Positions 25,569 to 34,685 are shown, numbered from the stretch's first letter. The stretch: 64,000 nucleotides of DNA from Fredinandcohnia onubensis (GCF_002734215.1 NZ_NSEB01000012.1:470214-534213); one strand, 5' to 3'. Notes: a model not told the origin generated them from the sequence alone. Translations and numbers: made by a program.

Positions 25569-25751
25569 TTAATATTTACTATTTTTAGCTTTTCTATGTT
25601 CACGATTTTTCTTTTCGTTGTATAGTGAAACTACTGCCGCCGTTATACCCCATAGTATATATTTCAATGCTCCATCGATATAATAATCAATTATGGCAAA
25701 AACAAGAACTAAAGCCATCACACTTAAAAGAACTCTTAATAGAATATTCAT
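25569..25751 (-). CDS. Small two-span membrane protein
   Basis: A 60-residue protein with one long or two short hydrophobic segments (LLRVLLSVMALVLVFAIIDYYI and YILWGITAAVVSLY) and a very basic tail (EKKNREHRKAKNSKY). The ATG at 25751 has AAGGAAG upstream, and repeat R2 acts as terminator. Function unknown. Confidence 0.65.
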   Translation of the reverse strand: MNILLRVLLSVMALVLVFAIIDYYIDGALKYILWGITAAVVSLYNEKKNREHRKAKNSKY

Positions 25752-26054
25752 TTAGAACTTCCTTCAATACAAAACAAAATCTTATTTTTATACTCTTGTA
25801 AAACATTTAGTTTGTTGAAGTTTCCTGAGTTTTCTATATACCCCATATTATCCTCCCTGAAAAGACACTACTTTTTCTACTAAAACATATTTAGACAGCC
25901 GTAAAGTATTTCCTTTTATTTTACTAAACTGCTCCGTTAATTAATACGTAAAAAATACTACATAGTTTATCTCCCTTGGGAAATACTGAAATTATTACAA
26001 ATAATAAGGAAAATACGATTATGAATGATAAGTTAGAAGCAATTGGAGGATTAT

Positions 26055-27059
26055 ATGATGACGGAAAAACTGCCTTTAAGTTCAACTGAATTAGGAACAT
26101 TGTGGATGACCTATCAAGAAAAAACAATGATACAAAGAATGCTTGAATATTTTATAGAACAAGCAGATGACGATCAAGCTAAAGAAATTATGCAAAAAAC
26201 TCATATGAAAAATGTTAACTATATTGAAGATATAAAAACTATCTTTAATAATGAAGGTGCTGTTATTCCTGTCGGATTCACAGAGCAAGATGTTAATACA
26301 GGCGTACCCAAGCTATATGACAACATGTTTGATATTATGTTTCTTCGTCTTCTTCAAGAAATAAGCATGGGTTTACATACACTTCATCTTAATATGTCAT
26401 ATCGCAAAGATATCGTTCTTCTTTACAAGGAATTAACTGAGTTTACTCAAAGTGGTTATGATGAATGTGTAGATTATTTGCAAAAGAAAGATGTTTTACC
26501 ACGACCTCCCGCTGTAACTATGCCAAAGTCTGTGGAGTTTGTAGAGGGAACAAATTATATGAGTGGGTTTAACTTATTTTCTGAAAAACGTGCATTGAAC
26601 ACAGTTGAAGTAGCACATTTATATCACGCAATTGAATCTAATATTATTGGCATGCAGTTGATAACGGGGTTCGCACAAGTGGCAAATGAACCCGAAGTAA
26701 AAAAATATTTCATAAAGGGAAAAGAATTAGCTAAAAAAATAGTGACTGACAATACGCAATTATTTCTTCAAAGTGATATTCAACCACCTTCAACATGGGG
26801 GGCAAATGCAACTGATTCAAAAATAGCTCCTTTTTCAGATAAACTAATGATGTACTGTACCAGCCTGTTTTGTAGCTTTGGTTTAGGAAGCAATGCATTA
26901 GGAACAGCATTTAGTTTACGAAGTGACCTCCCACTAAAATTGATAAATGAAGCAAAAGACATTTTAACATATGGTCAAGAGGGTGGAAAACTCATGGCGA
27001 AAAACGGTTGGCTTGAAGAACCACCACAAATGCAGGATAGGAACGATTTAACTAAATAA
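26055..27059 (+). CDS. DUF3231 family protein
   Basis: A 334-residue protein built of two similar four-helix (ferritin-like) halves, as typical for DUF3231. Each half has the pattern ELGTLWMTYQEKTMIQRML or EVAHLYHAIESNIIGMQLI near its start and a later DNMF or DKLMM helix. Family members in Bacillus are abundant and sporulation- or stress-associated by context, but no reaction is established. GGAGGA precedes two adjacent ATGs (26055, 26058). It is followed by the terminator at 27081. Confidence 0.85.
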   Translation: MMTEKLPLSSTELGTLWMTYQEKTMIQRMLEYFIEQADDDQAKEIMQKTHMKNVNYIEDIKTIFNNEGAVIPVGFTEQDVNTGVPKLYDNMFDIMFLRLLQEISMGLHTLHLNMSYRKDIVLLYKELTEFTQSGYDECVDYLQKKDVLPRPPAVTMPKSVEFVEGTNYMSGFNLFSEKRALNTVEVAHLYHAIESNIIGMQLITGFAQVANEPEVKKYFIKGKELAKKIVTDNTQLFLQSDIQPPSTWGANATDSKIAPFSDKLMMYCTSLFCSFGLGSNALGTAFSLRSDLPLKLINEAKDILTYGQEGGKLMAKNGWLEEPPQMQDRNDLTK

Positions 27060-27385
27060 TCAAAATGCAATTACTAAATAATAAGCTCTCCTTACTCTTT
27101 TATCGGAGAGCTTTATTATTGCTTGAAGGACCTCTTCAGCCATTTGATACGGAGATGCATGGCCTGTTTGTACAGCTTCAGTATCTAGACCTTTTTTTCT
27201 TTCCCAGCGATAATTGCCCTCGTCCATTTGATACTCTGTCCCATTAATGATAACTATGCCTGACATAGTTGGAGGAAATTCACTATCTGTGTCTTCATTT
27301 CCTTTTTCAACAAGATTTGAACAACCGGATATCAAAAAAAATCGGATGCTAAAATTACTATTAAAAAATGGTTTATGTTCAAATT
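27060..27385 (-). pseudogene. Lipoprotein gene with frameshift in a T-run
   Basis: The intact frame reads ISGCSNLVEKGNEDTD, a lipobox cysteine followed by a typical lipoprotein linker. The signal peptide lies in another frame: a TTG at about 27385 with GGGGG upstream gives MNINHFLIVILASDFF and then stops. Adding one T to the eight-T run at 27334-27341 would join both parts into a normal lipoprotein signal with lipobox LISGC. The 3' end also runs through the terminator hairpin at 27081-27120. The gene is either newly broken, phase-variable, or affected by a sequencing error in the homopolymer. Function of the mature part unknown. Confidence 0.6.
27081..27120 (+). terminator. Terminator of the DUF3231 gene
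   Basis: AAGCTCTCC (27083-27091) pairs with GGAGAGCTT (27105-27113), followed by TATTATT. It also overlaps the 3' end of the lipoprotein remnant on the other strand. Confidence 0.75.
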
Positions 27386-27423
27386 ATGCCCCCAGATTTT
27401 ACATAGTTTTCATTTAAAAAGGA

Positions 27424-27921
27424 CTACATTCGTTTTTTACCCATTATCACATATGGCTGTTTAGAATTGCCTGGATAAAAAGGTTCTTTTAGTACCTTCC
27501 ATTGCAATGACTCATATAGTGAACGTGCAGATTTATTATCGATTTGCGTTGTTAAAATCGTGGTCCTGTTGTCAACGCCTTCTACTAGTCTTGTAATTAG
27601 CATTTTACCAAGACCCTGTTTTCTATATGATGGATGTACCGCTAACTCAACAAATTCAAAACAATCTTGTAACCATTCATGATATTCTTCTGAAGTAAAT
27701 TCCTTTGCAAGTAATTCATGATAAAACTGTCCAGGTAATGAAGTATAACCATAAGCAAAACCTATTACTCTATCTTCTTTAGACAGGATTACAAACCCTC
27801 TAAACCCCTTATATGAGCTATGTTTTAAAATTGAATGATCTTCACTATTCCATACTTCTTTATAGAGTTCTGATACTTTTTGTATTACTTCGTTACTTGC
27901 TAATTCTATTATTTTTACCAT
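27424..27921 (-). CDS. GNAT family N-acetyltransferase
   Basis: A 165-residue acetyltransferase. The acetyl-CoA-binding core is VELAVHPSYRKQGLGKMLI (about residues 93-111, with R-x-x-G-x-G), and the later NKSARSLYESLQWKVL provides the Asn and Tyr helix. The start was set at 27921 (MVKIIELAS) since AGGAG lies eight bases upstream; the longer frame to 27963 has no site. The acceptor substrate is unknown. It is transcribed with the same polarity as the lipoprotein gene upstream, 60 bases away. Confidence 0.8.
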   Translation of the reverse strand: MVKIIELASNEVIQKVSELYKEVWNSEDHSILKHSSYKGFRGFVILSKEDRVIGFAYGYTSLPGQFYHELLAKEFTSEEYHEWLQDCFEFVELAVHPSYRKQGLGKMLITRLVEGVDNRTTILTTQIDNKSARSLYESLQWKVLKEPFYPGNSKQPYVIMGKKRM

Positions 27922-27981
27922 CTTTTCTTCTCCTATATTTAACGAATAAACTTTGATTGGCACATAGCTGTAAATATCAAT

Positions 27982-28671
27982 CTATCGAATTGTCCCCGAG
28001 AATTCAACCTGCTTATTATGTAAATTCTTTACCCATTCACTTTTATTCCATATAGCAGGGTTGTCAATCGTTAGATTTTCTCCACGCACCAAGAAATCAT
28101 AACCGTCTTTTGTACCAGAATACCAATCAACAATCACTAACTTACCGTTTATGTTACGTACAAGAAATTCAGTGATTTCACCATAACTACCTACAGCCTT
28201 ATTAACTTCCACAGGTACTTTTAAATAGAGGAAACCTCCATCCGCATCGTCAGTATACTCCCCTTCCCAATTACCTATCTCAATATTTTGGACAATATCA
28301 TTTAAATTGCCTTTAACATCATGTTGGGATTGAATTTTCATTTGCGTATACTGTTTAAGGTTATCGTTATCGATAAATGGTTCCAGTTCAATATCCGTTC
28401 CGTTCCAGACAGCTTTGTAATAGTCAGTAAGCACTCTCGTACACATTTCATAAGCTATTTCAAAATCCAGTTCGGATAGTTCACCTTTATTTTTAGCTAC
28501 ATATTCAGGATCATTTTGTTCATTGCCGGATCTACTCTGACTATTTATAGCACTAACTGTGGTACTGTCTCCTGACTCTACATCATGGTTATTCCTTTCG
28601 TACTCAATCGTAGTATAATTAGCACAGGAACTCAGAGTAAATAACACGATTAACAAAAAAGAAAATCTCAT
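27982..28671 (-). CDS. Lipoprotein of unknown function
   Basis: A 229-residue protein with a lipoprotein signal (MRFSFLLIVLFTLSSC, lipobox LSSC, Cys16). A Ser/Asn-rich linker is followed by an alpha/beta domain (YEMCTRVLTDYYKAVWNG, then FLYLKVPVEVNKAVG and FLVRNINGKLVIVDWYSG) whose layout recalls NTF2-like folds. It should sit on the outer face of the cytoplasmic membrane. GGAGGG precedes the ATG, and the hairpin at 28781 lies on the upstream side. No specific function can be assigned. Confidence 0.7.
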   Translation of the reverse strand: MRFSFLLIVLFTLSSCANYTTIEYERNNHDVESGDSTTVSAINSQSRSGNEQNDPEYVAKNKGELSELDFEIAYEMCTRVLTDYYKAVWNGTDIELEPFIDNDNLKQYTQMKIQSQHDVKGNLNDIVQNIEIGNWEGEYTDDADGGFLYLKVPVEVNKAVGSYGEITEFLVRNINGKLVIVDWYSGTKDGYDFLVRGENLTIDNPAIWNKSEWVKNLHNKQVEFSGTIR

Positions 28672-28970
28672 TATAACCCTCCAACTCTAATTTAAATTAA
28701 ACGCCTACTCCTATAACGTTTGACGATGTTAATGTTCATTTTGTTACAAGAGATGTTTCTTCATATATCTCCATACAAAAAACACCGAAATTAGATCGGT
28801 GTTTTATATATATGTATTCTTGTTTAACTAGCGAACCCGTTTCTTTACGTATAAATGCTTCAACTTGGAAGAATTTAACATTTTTAAAAAAACAGGTTGA
28901 ACATATTCTTATTCATACTTGCCAAAAATAACCGCAAAACGGTGATATGTTAAGGTCTTCCTCATTTTCT
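28672..28970. other. Intergenic stretch
   Basis: Contains the symmetric hairpin at 28779-28806 and a fragment (GTTTAACTAGCGAACCCGTTT) resembling the flanks of the dispersed repeats. No gene was seen. Confidence 0.45.
28779..28806 (-). terminator. Hairpin terminator after the DUF4083 gene
   Basis: AACACCGA and TCGGTGTT form a perfect 8-bp stem, with T-rich sequence on both sides. Confidence 0.7.
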
Positions 28971-29165
28971 TTAGTAGTTTTTATCCTTTTCAAGTAAATC
29001 TATGATTTTATCAAGTTTCTTTTCAATCTCTACTGATTGATTACTTTTTATAGAAGACTTGATAAGTATTCTCCGGATAAAAAGCGTGAAAGAAACTACG
29101 AATAAGACTACAAGAATAATAACTATACCCAAAAAGAATATCGAAGCTATATTATAACCTTCCAT
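28971..29165 (-). CDS. DUF4083 family small membrane protein
   Basis: A 64-residue protein with one long hydrophobic segment (IASIFFLGIVIILVVLFVVSF) followed by FIRRILIK and a C-terminal coiled helix (IEKKLDKIIDLLEKDKNY). This pattern matches the DUF4083 family of Bacillus. The start at 29165 has AAGG nine bases upstream. The role is unknown; a membrane-anchored short coiled coil is all that can be said. Confidence 0.75.
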   Translation of the reverse strand: MEGYNIASIFFLGIVIILVVLFVVSFTLFIRRILIKSSIKSNQSVEIEKKLDKIIDLLEKDKNY

Positions 29166-29279
29166 ATCTCAATGCCTTCTTTCCATTTTTTTATAATTTT
29201 AACATATTCTTGTTAGTCCTAAAACCTTCATATCCCAAAACAATAAACTTTACGAAAACAACCTTACTATAAAGCCCTC

Positions 29280-29996
29280 TTAACTTGATAAATTAGATGA
29301 AAAAAATTTAGGCAATTCTTTTTCGCGCTTATCAAGGATAATTTGTTCTGGCTTGATGTCCTGCTCACGTAGTATTTCAATGTTCTGGACAACGAACTCA
29401 TCGCTACCAACTACATAGAAAAGTCCATTCTTATCTGCTGCAAGATTTTGCAGTGCTTCATAATAGTCTTTACGGTTATCGACGAACTGGGCCGTGAACT
29501 TCTTGTCAGGTGCGGATTTAAAAATATTTGTGAATAGGAAATCTTTTGATGAATCAATGTTCAAGGAATGGATTTGATTGACGTTGGCAGCACGTTCGAA
29601 ATATTTAAGAACAAGCGGTCTAAAAGTTGCCAGGCCGACACCTGATGAAAGCAGGTAAATATTTTTGTCTTCCCTTTTCAACGGTACATTCGAATGTGTT
29701 TTAAATAGTGCAACTTCATTGCCAACTTCCAAATTTCTTAAAATCGATTTAAACTCAGAGCACTGCTCTCTGATCCGTGTTGTGATACCGATTGCATTTT
29801 CGTACGGTAAAGTAGAGATAGACATATGACGAACCAGACTCTTATTTGGTTTTTCTCCAGCATTGAAACCTTTCATGGCAAAGTGAGTGTGGGAACCTTC
29901 CTCCCAAGTAAAGTCTTCCGGACGGTCCAGTAGGTACGTTTTAACCTCAGGAGTTTCCTCAATAATCTTATTTATTTTAGTCCAGTATATTTGCAT
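29280..29996 (-). CDS. Ferredoxin-NADP reductase-like oxidoreductase
   Basis: A 238-residue protein with the FNR fold. Residues about 5-105 are the FAD-binding barrel with RHMSIST (about 56-62, the RxYS-type flavin motif). The later LSSGVGLATFRPLVLKYFE segment (about 115-133) corresponds to the NAD(P)-binding G-x-G-x-A/F loop, and YVVGSDEFV near 190 fits the C-terminal sheet. No iron-sulfur domain is present. It would pass electrons between NAD(P)H and an unidentified acceptor. The ATG at 29996 has GGAGA upstream. Confidence 0.75.
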   Translation of the reverse strand: MQIYWTKINKIIEETPEVKTYLLDRPEDFTWEEGSHTHFAMKGFNAGEKPNKSLVRHMSISTLPYENAIGITTRIREQCSEFKSILRNLEVGNEVALFKTHSNVPLKREDKNIYLLSSGVGLATFRPLVLKYFERAANVNQIHSLNIDSSKDFLFTNIFKSAPDKKFTAQFVDNRKDYYEALQNLAADKNGLFYVVGSDEFVVQNIEILREQDIKPEQIILDKREKELPKFFSSNLSS

Positions 29997-30170
29997 TATA
30001 TAATCTCCTTCTCGATGAATATGTATCGTTCCTACCTACTATACGACAAGTGATAATAATTCTCAATTAAAAAGTTTGATAATTTTAATGAAATATACTG
30101 TTTCTATTTATATTATAAGGCTTTGTATTCCTTTATTCTTGCATCACCCTATTGAAGCTTTCAGAGGTAA

Positions 30171-30839
30171 CTACTTATTATGTCGTTTGTTAACTTCTAT
30201 CTTAATGAACTCCGGCAAATAGTTGGGAGTACATCCTTTTGCTACTTTTTCATCTTTGTAAAGACCCGTTTTCTCACCAAGTTTAATACAACGTACACGA
30301 TTCTTTTCATCATAAACGCCTATCCAGCCTGCTGTGAAATTCATAGCCCATTGAACTTCCGGTTCTTCCTCCGTAATATTAGCTTCTAATGCAGATAGCA
30401 AGTATGCGGTATTATCAGGCGGTGTTTGTCCAGTCCATCTCAATCGCCCTTGATAATACCAGAAAGCTCGCCTTTGAAGCGCAGAAGGACTATTTTCCCA
30501 TGACTCCATCATTGCAATTTTCTTTTTGTCCTTGGTGAGCTGATTAGCCATTAACCAATCCATTAAGTTATTTCGCTCTTTAAAAGTGTGAATCTGCATA
30601 TCCTTATCAAGATTATTTAGCACATCTAGCGAAAGAAGTTTTTTGTCCATAATTAAGATTGCTAATAGTCTGGGCAAGAACTCTTCAGTTGACCATAGTT
30701 CCATAGCTAGTTCATGATCCTTTTTAATGTCCTTCGCGATTTTTCGTAAGTCGCCAAGCATAGTTTTACTATTGATCTGAGATAGAATGTTTTCTGCTTT
30801 TGAAGAGCGTTTTATTTCTGTACCTTTATTTTCATTCAT
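30171..30839 (-). CDS. DNA alkylation repair (AlkD-like) protein
   Basis: A 222-residue all-helical protein resembling HEAT-like AlkD glycosylases: LRKIAKDIKKDHELAMELWS, TEEFLPRLLAILIMDKKLL and ALQRRAFWYYQGRLRW fit the repeat helices, and the W-rich core is typical. AlkD homologues remove cationic alkylated bases from DNA without base flipping. Assignment is by pattern, so catalytic competence was not verified. The ATG at 30839 was chosen because GGAG stands nine bases upstream; a TTG at 30848 is an alternative. Confidence 0.65.
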   Translation of the reverse strand: MNENKGTEIKRSSKAENILSQINSKTMLGDLRKIAKDIKKDHELAMELWSTEEFLPRLLAILIMDKKLLSLDVLNNLDKDMQIHTFKERNNLMDWLMANQLTKDKKKIAMMESWENSPSALQRRAFWYYQGRLRWTGQTPPDNTAYLLSALEANITEEEPEVQWAMNFTAGWIGVYDEKNRVRCIKLGEKTGLYKDEKVAKGCTPNYLPEFIKIEVNKRHNK

Positions 30840-30942
30840 TTTATACAACTCCTTTATTAAAGCACTGGTTCATAATATAACTTGAAGAATTCAATTTCGT
30901 TATATGTAATTGTTCACAAACTTATTAATTAAATAGTTACAG

Positions 30943-31317
30943 CTATTTTTTTTCAATCGCCATACGCAAGTTCGAGATAACTCCAAGAAGCAATACTAAC
31001 GAACAAACCATTTTTTCAAAAGGTGTTCCAAACAATTGTTGTATAAATCCAAAAGACCAAAGTACAACAAAAAACCAACATATAACGGTTATTCCTCTTT
31101 TGTATTTATATAGTTTAATTCTACCAACAATCAAAGTAAAAACTAATCCAATAATAGAAATAACGATATTTATAACAGATATTGGTAGCTGTTCAGCGAA
31201 TGATTCAGACCTACCACCATTAACCCATGTGAATGGAATACTTTTGCTTATAATAAGAAAGTGGATTAAGATAGTCAAAGAGTAAAAAACAATTCCCATA
31301 AATACAGCAGTTTTCAT
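30943..31317 (-). CDS. Four-span membrane protein, possibly with an ATT start
   Basis: A protein of 124 residues from the first ATG, with four hydrophobic segments (FMGIVFYSLTILIHFLII, VINIVISIIGLVFTLIV, ITVICWFFVVLWSFGFI, VCSLVLLLGVISNL). No family recognised. There is no ribosome site before the ATG at 31317. A strong GAGGTG lies upstream of an in-frame ATT at 31344, which would add MLEKLKKIN, a normal basic N-terminus. The true start is therefore uncertain. Confidence 0.6.
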   Translation of the reverse strand: MKTAVFMGIVFYSLTILIHFLIISKSIPFTWVNGGRSESFAEQLPISVINIVISIIGLVFTLIVGRIKLYKYKRGITVICWFFVVLWSFGFIQQLFGTPFEKMVCSLVLLLGVISNLRMAIEKK

Positions 31318-31405
31318 ATTAATTTTCTTGAGTTTTTCTAAAATAAAAACACCTCATTTTTCTTCCTGTTTCGGGCCCGATTGAGGATCTACCTTTTGCT
31401 TGCTT

Positions 31406-32332
31406 CTAGTCTTCAGTCTCGTAATTTTCCAATTCATACTCAATGAGTGTAATTGCCTCTTCTTTCAACTCGTCATTGTTACTTTTTAGACCTTCTAGGA
31501 ATAGCTGAACATTATTGGCTGTCAAAAAAAACGATATCTTATCCAGTTTCTCTTGAATGTTTTCCTCGTTTCTTCTTTCCATTACATATCTTGTAATTTC
31601 TTCTCCGCACTCTTCTAGCAAATATACATATTCATAATCTGGATCACCTATCCTCATATCTCCAAAATCGATGATTCCAGTGAGTTCCTCCTTCTTACTA
31701 TCAAACATTAGATGGTCTAGAGATAAATCTGAATGAAGCAGCTTAGGTGTATATACGAAGTTATTTTTATTTTCTAGGTAAGATGTAAATCTAGAGGAAA
31801 TATAATCTTGCAATTCTTTATTAATTAGTGGAAAGCACTTTTCCTGAACTTCTCGAAAGGTTTCTAGAAATTCTTGATAGAAGTTTATTTCATGTACAGT
31901 AAGCTCCCTTGCCCTCTTAACATTGAAGGAACTAATTTGGTCGATAAATTCAGCAATCTGATCACAGATTCTAGTCTTTATTTCCATTGATAACGAATGG
32001 AACTGCCGCTCATTCATTGGCTCTCCTTGCACTAGTAGGTAGCCGACAAAAGGATATCCATTATTTTGTTTTCCACAATAAATAAATTCAGGTATGTTAA
32101 GAGTAATCTGTTTGTTTAAGAATGGCAGCATCTTTATTTCCTTCTCTGTATCAATGGCTCCAGCTTCTTCCTTTGGAAAACGAAAAACCATCTTATCATT
32201 TATCAAAAATGCCTTGCTCCGAAATCCTTCCCCAAGTTCCAAAATGTGATTGATTTGTACATTCCCAAAATTTCTGGAAATGGTATCTTTAACCCATTCA
32301 AACTCCACATTTTTACTTTTACTATCCATCAT
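31406..32332 (-). CDS. APH-family phosphotransferase
   Basis: A 308-residue kinase-fold protein. The N-lobe contains LGEGFRSKAFLIND, a glycine-rich-loop equivalent, with VFRFPKE supplying the ATP-binding residues. The catalytic loop is LLHSDLSLDHLMF (about residues 195-207, D as base, H in place of the usual N) and the metal-binding loop GIIDFGDMRIGDP. This is the aminoglycoside/macrolide phosphotransferase superfamily, which also includes small-molecule kinases; resistance cannot be claimed from sequence. AAAGGGGG precedes two adjacent ATGs. Substrate unknown. Confidence 0.8.
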   Translation of the reverse strand: MMDSKSKNVEFEWVKDTISRNFGNVQINHILELGEGFRSKAFLINDKMVFRFPKEEAGAIDTEKEIKMLPFLNKQITLNIPEFIYCGKQNNGYPFVGYLLVQGEPMNERQFHSLSMEIKTRICDQIAEFIDQISSFNVKRARELTVHEINFYQEFLETFREVQEKCFPLINKELQDYISSRFTSYLENKNNFVYTPKLLHSDLSLDHLMFDSKKEELTGIIDFGDMRIGDPDYEYVYLLEECGEEITRYVMERRNEENIQEKLDKISFFLTANNVQLFLEGLKSNNDELKEEAITLIEYELENYETED

Positions 32333-32352
32333 TTACCCCCTTTTAGAATGGT

Positions 32353-32547
32353 TCATCTAGTAAAAAACCAAAAACGAAAGAAAAGAGCATAACTAAGTGA
32401 TTGAAATGATCCACCAATAGTTGATAAGCTTCCTCTACATTGGGCATAGGGTTCTTTAAATGTAATCATTGGTTTTTCACAACGACCCGCTCCGATTGTT
32501 CTACATGGAATAAATTTACACGTTTTTAGATTAGTACACATATTCAC
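32353..32547 (-). CDS. Doubtful small Cys-containing protein
   Basis: A 64-residue frame with four cysteines (MCTNLKTCKFIPCRT, RCEKPM, AQCRGSL) just upstream of the kinase gene. The ribosome site is weak, and no family was recognised. It could be a real small protein or a remnant of a larger gene. Confidence 0.3.
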   Translation of the reverse strand: MNMCTNLKTCKFIPCRTIGAGRCEKPMITFKEPYAQCRGSLSTIGGSFQSLSYALFFRFWFFTR

Positions 32548-32671
32548 GCTAAAAGCTTCTTTAAGTATACGGGTATATAAGTAAAAAGACTAAGTGTGTT
32601 ATAGTGTTCCTAGTCTTTCAGGTATATAAAGTTATGGTTCGACTACTATAATCATATCGGCTTCACTTTGA

Positions 32672-33583
32672 TTACAACACGGTTTCCCCTATTGCTAAAA
32701 CCTTCAATTGCTCCTTCGGCAGTTGGCGTTTTTCCCATTCTCGTAGTAATCGCTCTAAGGCTTCAGGCCCTGTATCATCTGCCAATCGATAAGCACCATA
32801 ATGCATGGGAACAAAATGCTTCGCTTCTAATTCGATAAATGCCTTCACACTATATTCAGGAGAAATATGCGAATCTGCCATAAACCATTCTGGTTCATAG
32901 GCTCCAATTGGCATAAATACGATATCAATCATAAAACGTGCAGCTATTTCCTTAAAACCAGAGAAATAGCCTGTATCCCCGACAAAATAAAACGTTTCAC
33001 TGGTTGTTTGAAATATCCACCCACCCCAATGGGAGGTATTCATATCGTTAAGCGACCTTCTTGTCCAGTGCTGAGCTGGGACAAAATGGATATTAATCCC
33101 TTTGTATTCTGTTGATTCCCACCAACTCATTTCTCTTACATGTTGATACCCTTTTTTTATAAAAAGAGATTTCAAGCCAATGGGAACAAAATAGGTGGGA
33201 TTTCCTTTTAGTTGTTTCAAAGTTGGAAAGTCTAGATGGTCATAATGACCATGCGAAATAACCACAACATCGATTTCCGGCAAATCTTCCAACGGAATTC
33301 CAGGATCAGTTAACCGCTTCTGAAAACCCATTCGTTTCGCCCATACCGGATCAGTAAGTATATTAAGACCACCAAGTTGAAGCAAAAAGGTAGAATGCCC
33401 AATCCAGGTATAAGAAGTTCGGCTTCTATTTTCCTTCACTTCTTGGATCCTTTTTTCTGTACATTGCGGTATATTTTTAGTTAAATCCTTCACTTTCCTT
33501 CGTCTTTCCTTCTGCCACTTTCGCATATCCCGAAACGATTTCTTATTCGACACATCATTCAAATTATTATACCTTGCCTTCAT
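32672..33583 (-). CDS. MBL-fold hydrolase (NAPE-PLD/UlaG-like)
   Basis: A 303-residue metallo-beta-lactamase-fold protein. Metal ligands are visible: SHGHYDHLD (H-x-H-x-D-H, about residues 108-116), the HW near AQHWTRRS, the Asp of FVGDTGY, and the late His of PMHYGAY. The WIGHSTFLLQLGGLNILTDPVW start is characteristic of the NAPE-phospholipase D/UlaG-like branch. The substrate is unknown (phospholipid-like or lactone). The start was set at 33583, where GCAGGTGAG precedes the ATG. The longer frame to 33655 would read through an unrelated palindromic repeat and is rejected. Confidence 0.85.
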   Translation of the reverse strand: MKARYNNLNDVSNKKSFRDMRKWQKERRRKVKDLTKNIPQCTEKRIQEVKENRSRTSYTWIGHSTFLLQLGGLNILTDPVWAKRMGFQKRLTDPGIPLEDLPEIDVVVISHGHYDHLDFPTLKQLKGNPTYFVPIGLKSLFIKKGYQHVREMSWWESTEYKGINIHFVPAQHWTRRSLNDMNTSHWGGWIFQTTSETFYFVGDTGYFSGFKEIAARFMIDIVFMPIGAYEPEWFMADSHISPEYSVKAFIELEAKHFVPMHYGAYRLADDTGPEALERLLREWEKRQLPKEQLKVLAIGETVL

Positions 33584-33596
33584 ACTCTCACCTGCG

Positions 33597-33625
33597 GGAC
33601 AGAGGGACAGGTCCCTTGTCCCAGT
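33597..33625. repeat. GGGACAG palindromic repeat
   Basis: GGGACAGAGGGACAGG and CCCTTGTCCC form an imperfect hairpin immediately upstream of the MBL gene, of the kind dispersed in Bacillus genomes. Confidence 0.5.
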
Positions 33626-33831
33626 CCTTTCTACGTTGGGATCAGGAGATACCATAAACTATGACCAATTTTTCCTCACCTATAGTTACATAAACCATTC
33701 ATTCTCACTTTATGATAACGGTTATACTTACTAAATACTTAGCTTATAATTAACAAGTTTTGATTATAAACAACATTAATATTACTTTCTTATTAACAGA
33801 AAGTTATGGTATCTAGAATCAATGCAATTAA

Positions 33832-34065
33832 TTATTGTTCTTCCGTTTTTCGTTCATTACCCCTTTTGAAATTTCCAGTGATTTTCGCCATTATTAATTG
33901 TGCTTCCTTCGTATTTTCTGCAACACTAATTCTTTTTAGAAATTTCTCTGCTTCAGTTCCTCTTAAAATTTTTACCTGTCTACCATGATAATGCAAAAAG
34001 ACTGTATTATCTTTTGTCACTCGAAAATTAAAAGGTTCGTCACCTAAACGATTTCTTTTATCGAT
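33832..34065 (-). CDS. Conserved small protein with non-canonical or damaged start
   Basis: The frame encodes a basic protein (FLHYHGRQVKILRGTEAEKF, then AQLIMAKITGNFKRGNE) that looks like a conserved small Firmicutes protein. The first usual start codon is GTG at 34020, with no ribosome site. The frame stays open upstream for 15 more codons (IDKRNRLGDEPFNFR), which read as genuine protein, and AGGGGTGATGG sits just before an in-frame ATC at 34065. An ATG inside that site is out of frame (MAYR stop). Either a rare ATC start is used or a one-base change has broken the start. Function unknown. Confidence 0.55.
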   Translation of the reverse strand: MDKRNRLGDEPFNFRVTKDNTVFLHYHGRQVKILRGTEAEKFLKRISVAENTKEAQLIMAKITGNFKRGNERKTEEQ

Positions 34066-34195
34066 AAGCCATCACCCCTGCTCAGTAATTAATTGGTAAC
34101 ACTATGTTAATTTCTACATTTTAATTCTTTTCCAGATAAATCTTTAAAGACTCATTTAAAATAACTGCTTGTTAGATAATAAACTTCAACAAAAA

Positions 34196-34225
34196 GGTGC
34201 GTAATCCTTCTTGGATCATCGAACC
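34196..34225. repeat. Dispersed terminator-like repeat R3
   Basis: GGTGCGTAATCC ... GGATCATCGAACC, with the AACTTCAACAAAAA flank of the family. Confidence 0.7.
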
Positions 34226-34502
34226 GTTATTTTTAAGATCGAAATAGAGTAACTTATTTAGTTATTATGATGAGCATTGAATAGATTATACTTGGGGCTG
34301 GCCCTTGTGCGAAAAGCAAATCATAATTTTGTAGTTTTCACAAAATGTGCAACAAGGAATAACAATGACCGGGACCATAGGATAAATTTCAACTACCCAT
34401 CCCCTTTGTAGATACTAAGGGGTTCAATAAAATGTGGCACCTTTGATGTGAAATATCTTGTGACAGATTGATAGGACATATTAATAACAAGAGGAACGAC
34501 AA

Positions 34503-34533
34503 AAAAGTAGTCCTAAATGAAAGGACTACTTTC
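34503..34533 (-). terminator. Terminator of the sigma-54 operon
   Basis: The minus strand reads AAAGTAGTCCTT, loop, AGGACTACTTTTTT, about 150 bases past the stop of the last gene. Confidence 0.75.
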
Positions 34534-34685
34534 AAACTCTCATTATATATTTGAATCCGTATTACCACTCATTGAACCATTCTTTCCAGATAAATATTTC
34601 TCTTTCACTAATGTCCCCAAAGGTATTATAAGGAAAAAACACCATGACCTACGTTGATAAATCGGCCAGAATTAAATTCAGACCC

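Larger units (their letters stand above)
34075..34685. other. Intergenic stretch with repeat and terminator
   Basis: Holds repeat R3 (34196-34225) and the operon terminator (34503-34533). No gene was detected in either strand. Confidence 0.5.

Noticed and set aside
33584..33655. N-terminal extension of the MBL hydrolase
   Set aside because: The extra 24 codons translate a palindromic repeat; the internal ATG has a good ribosome site.
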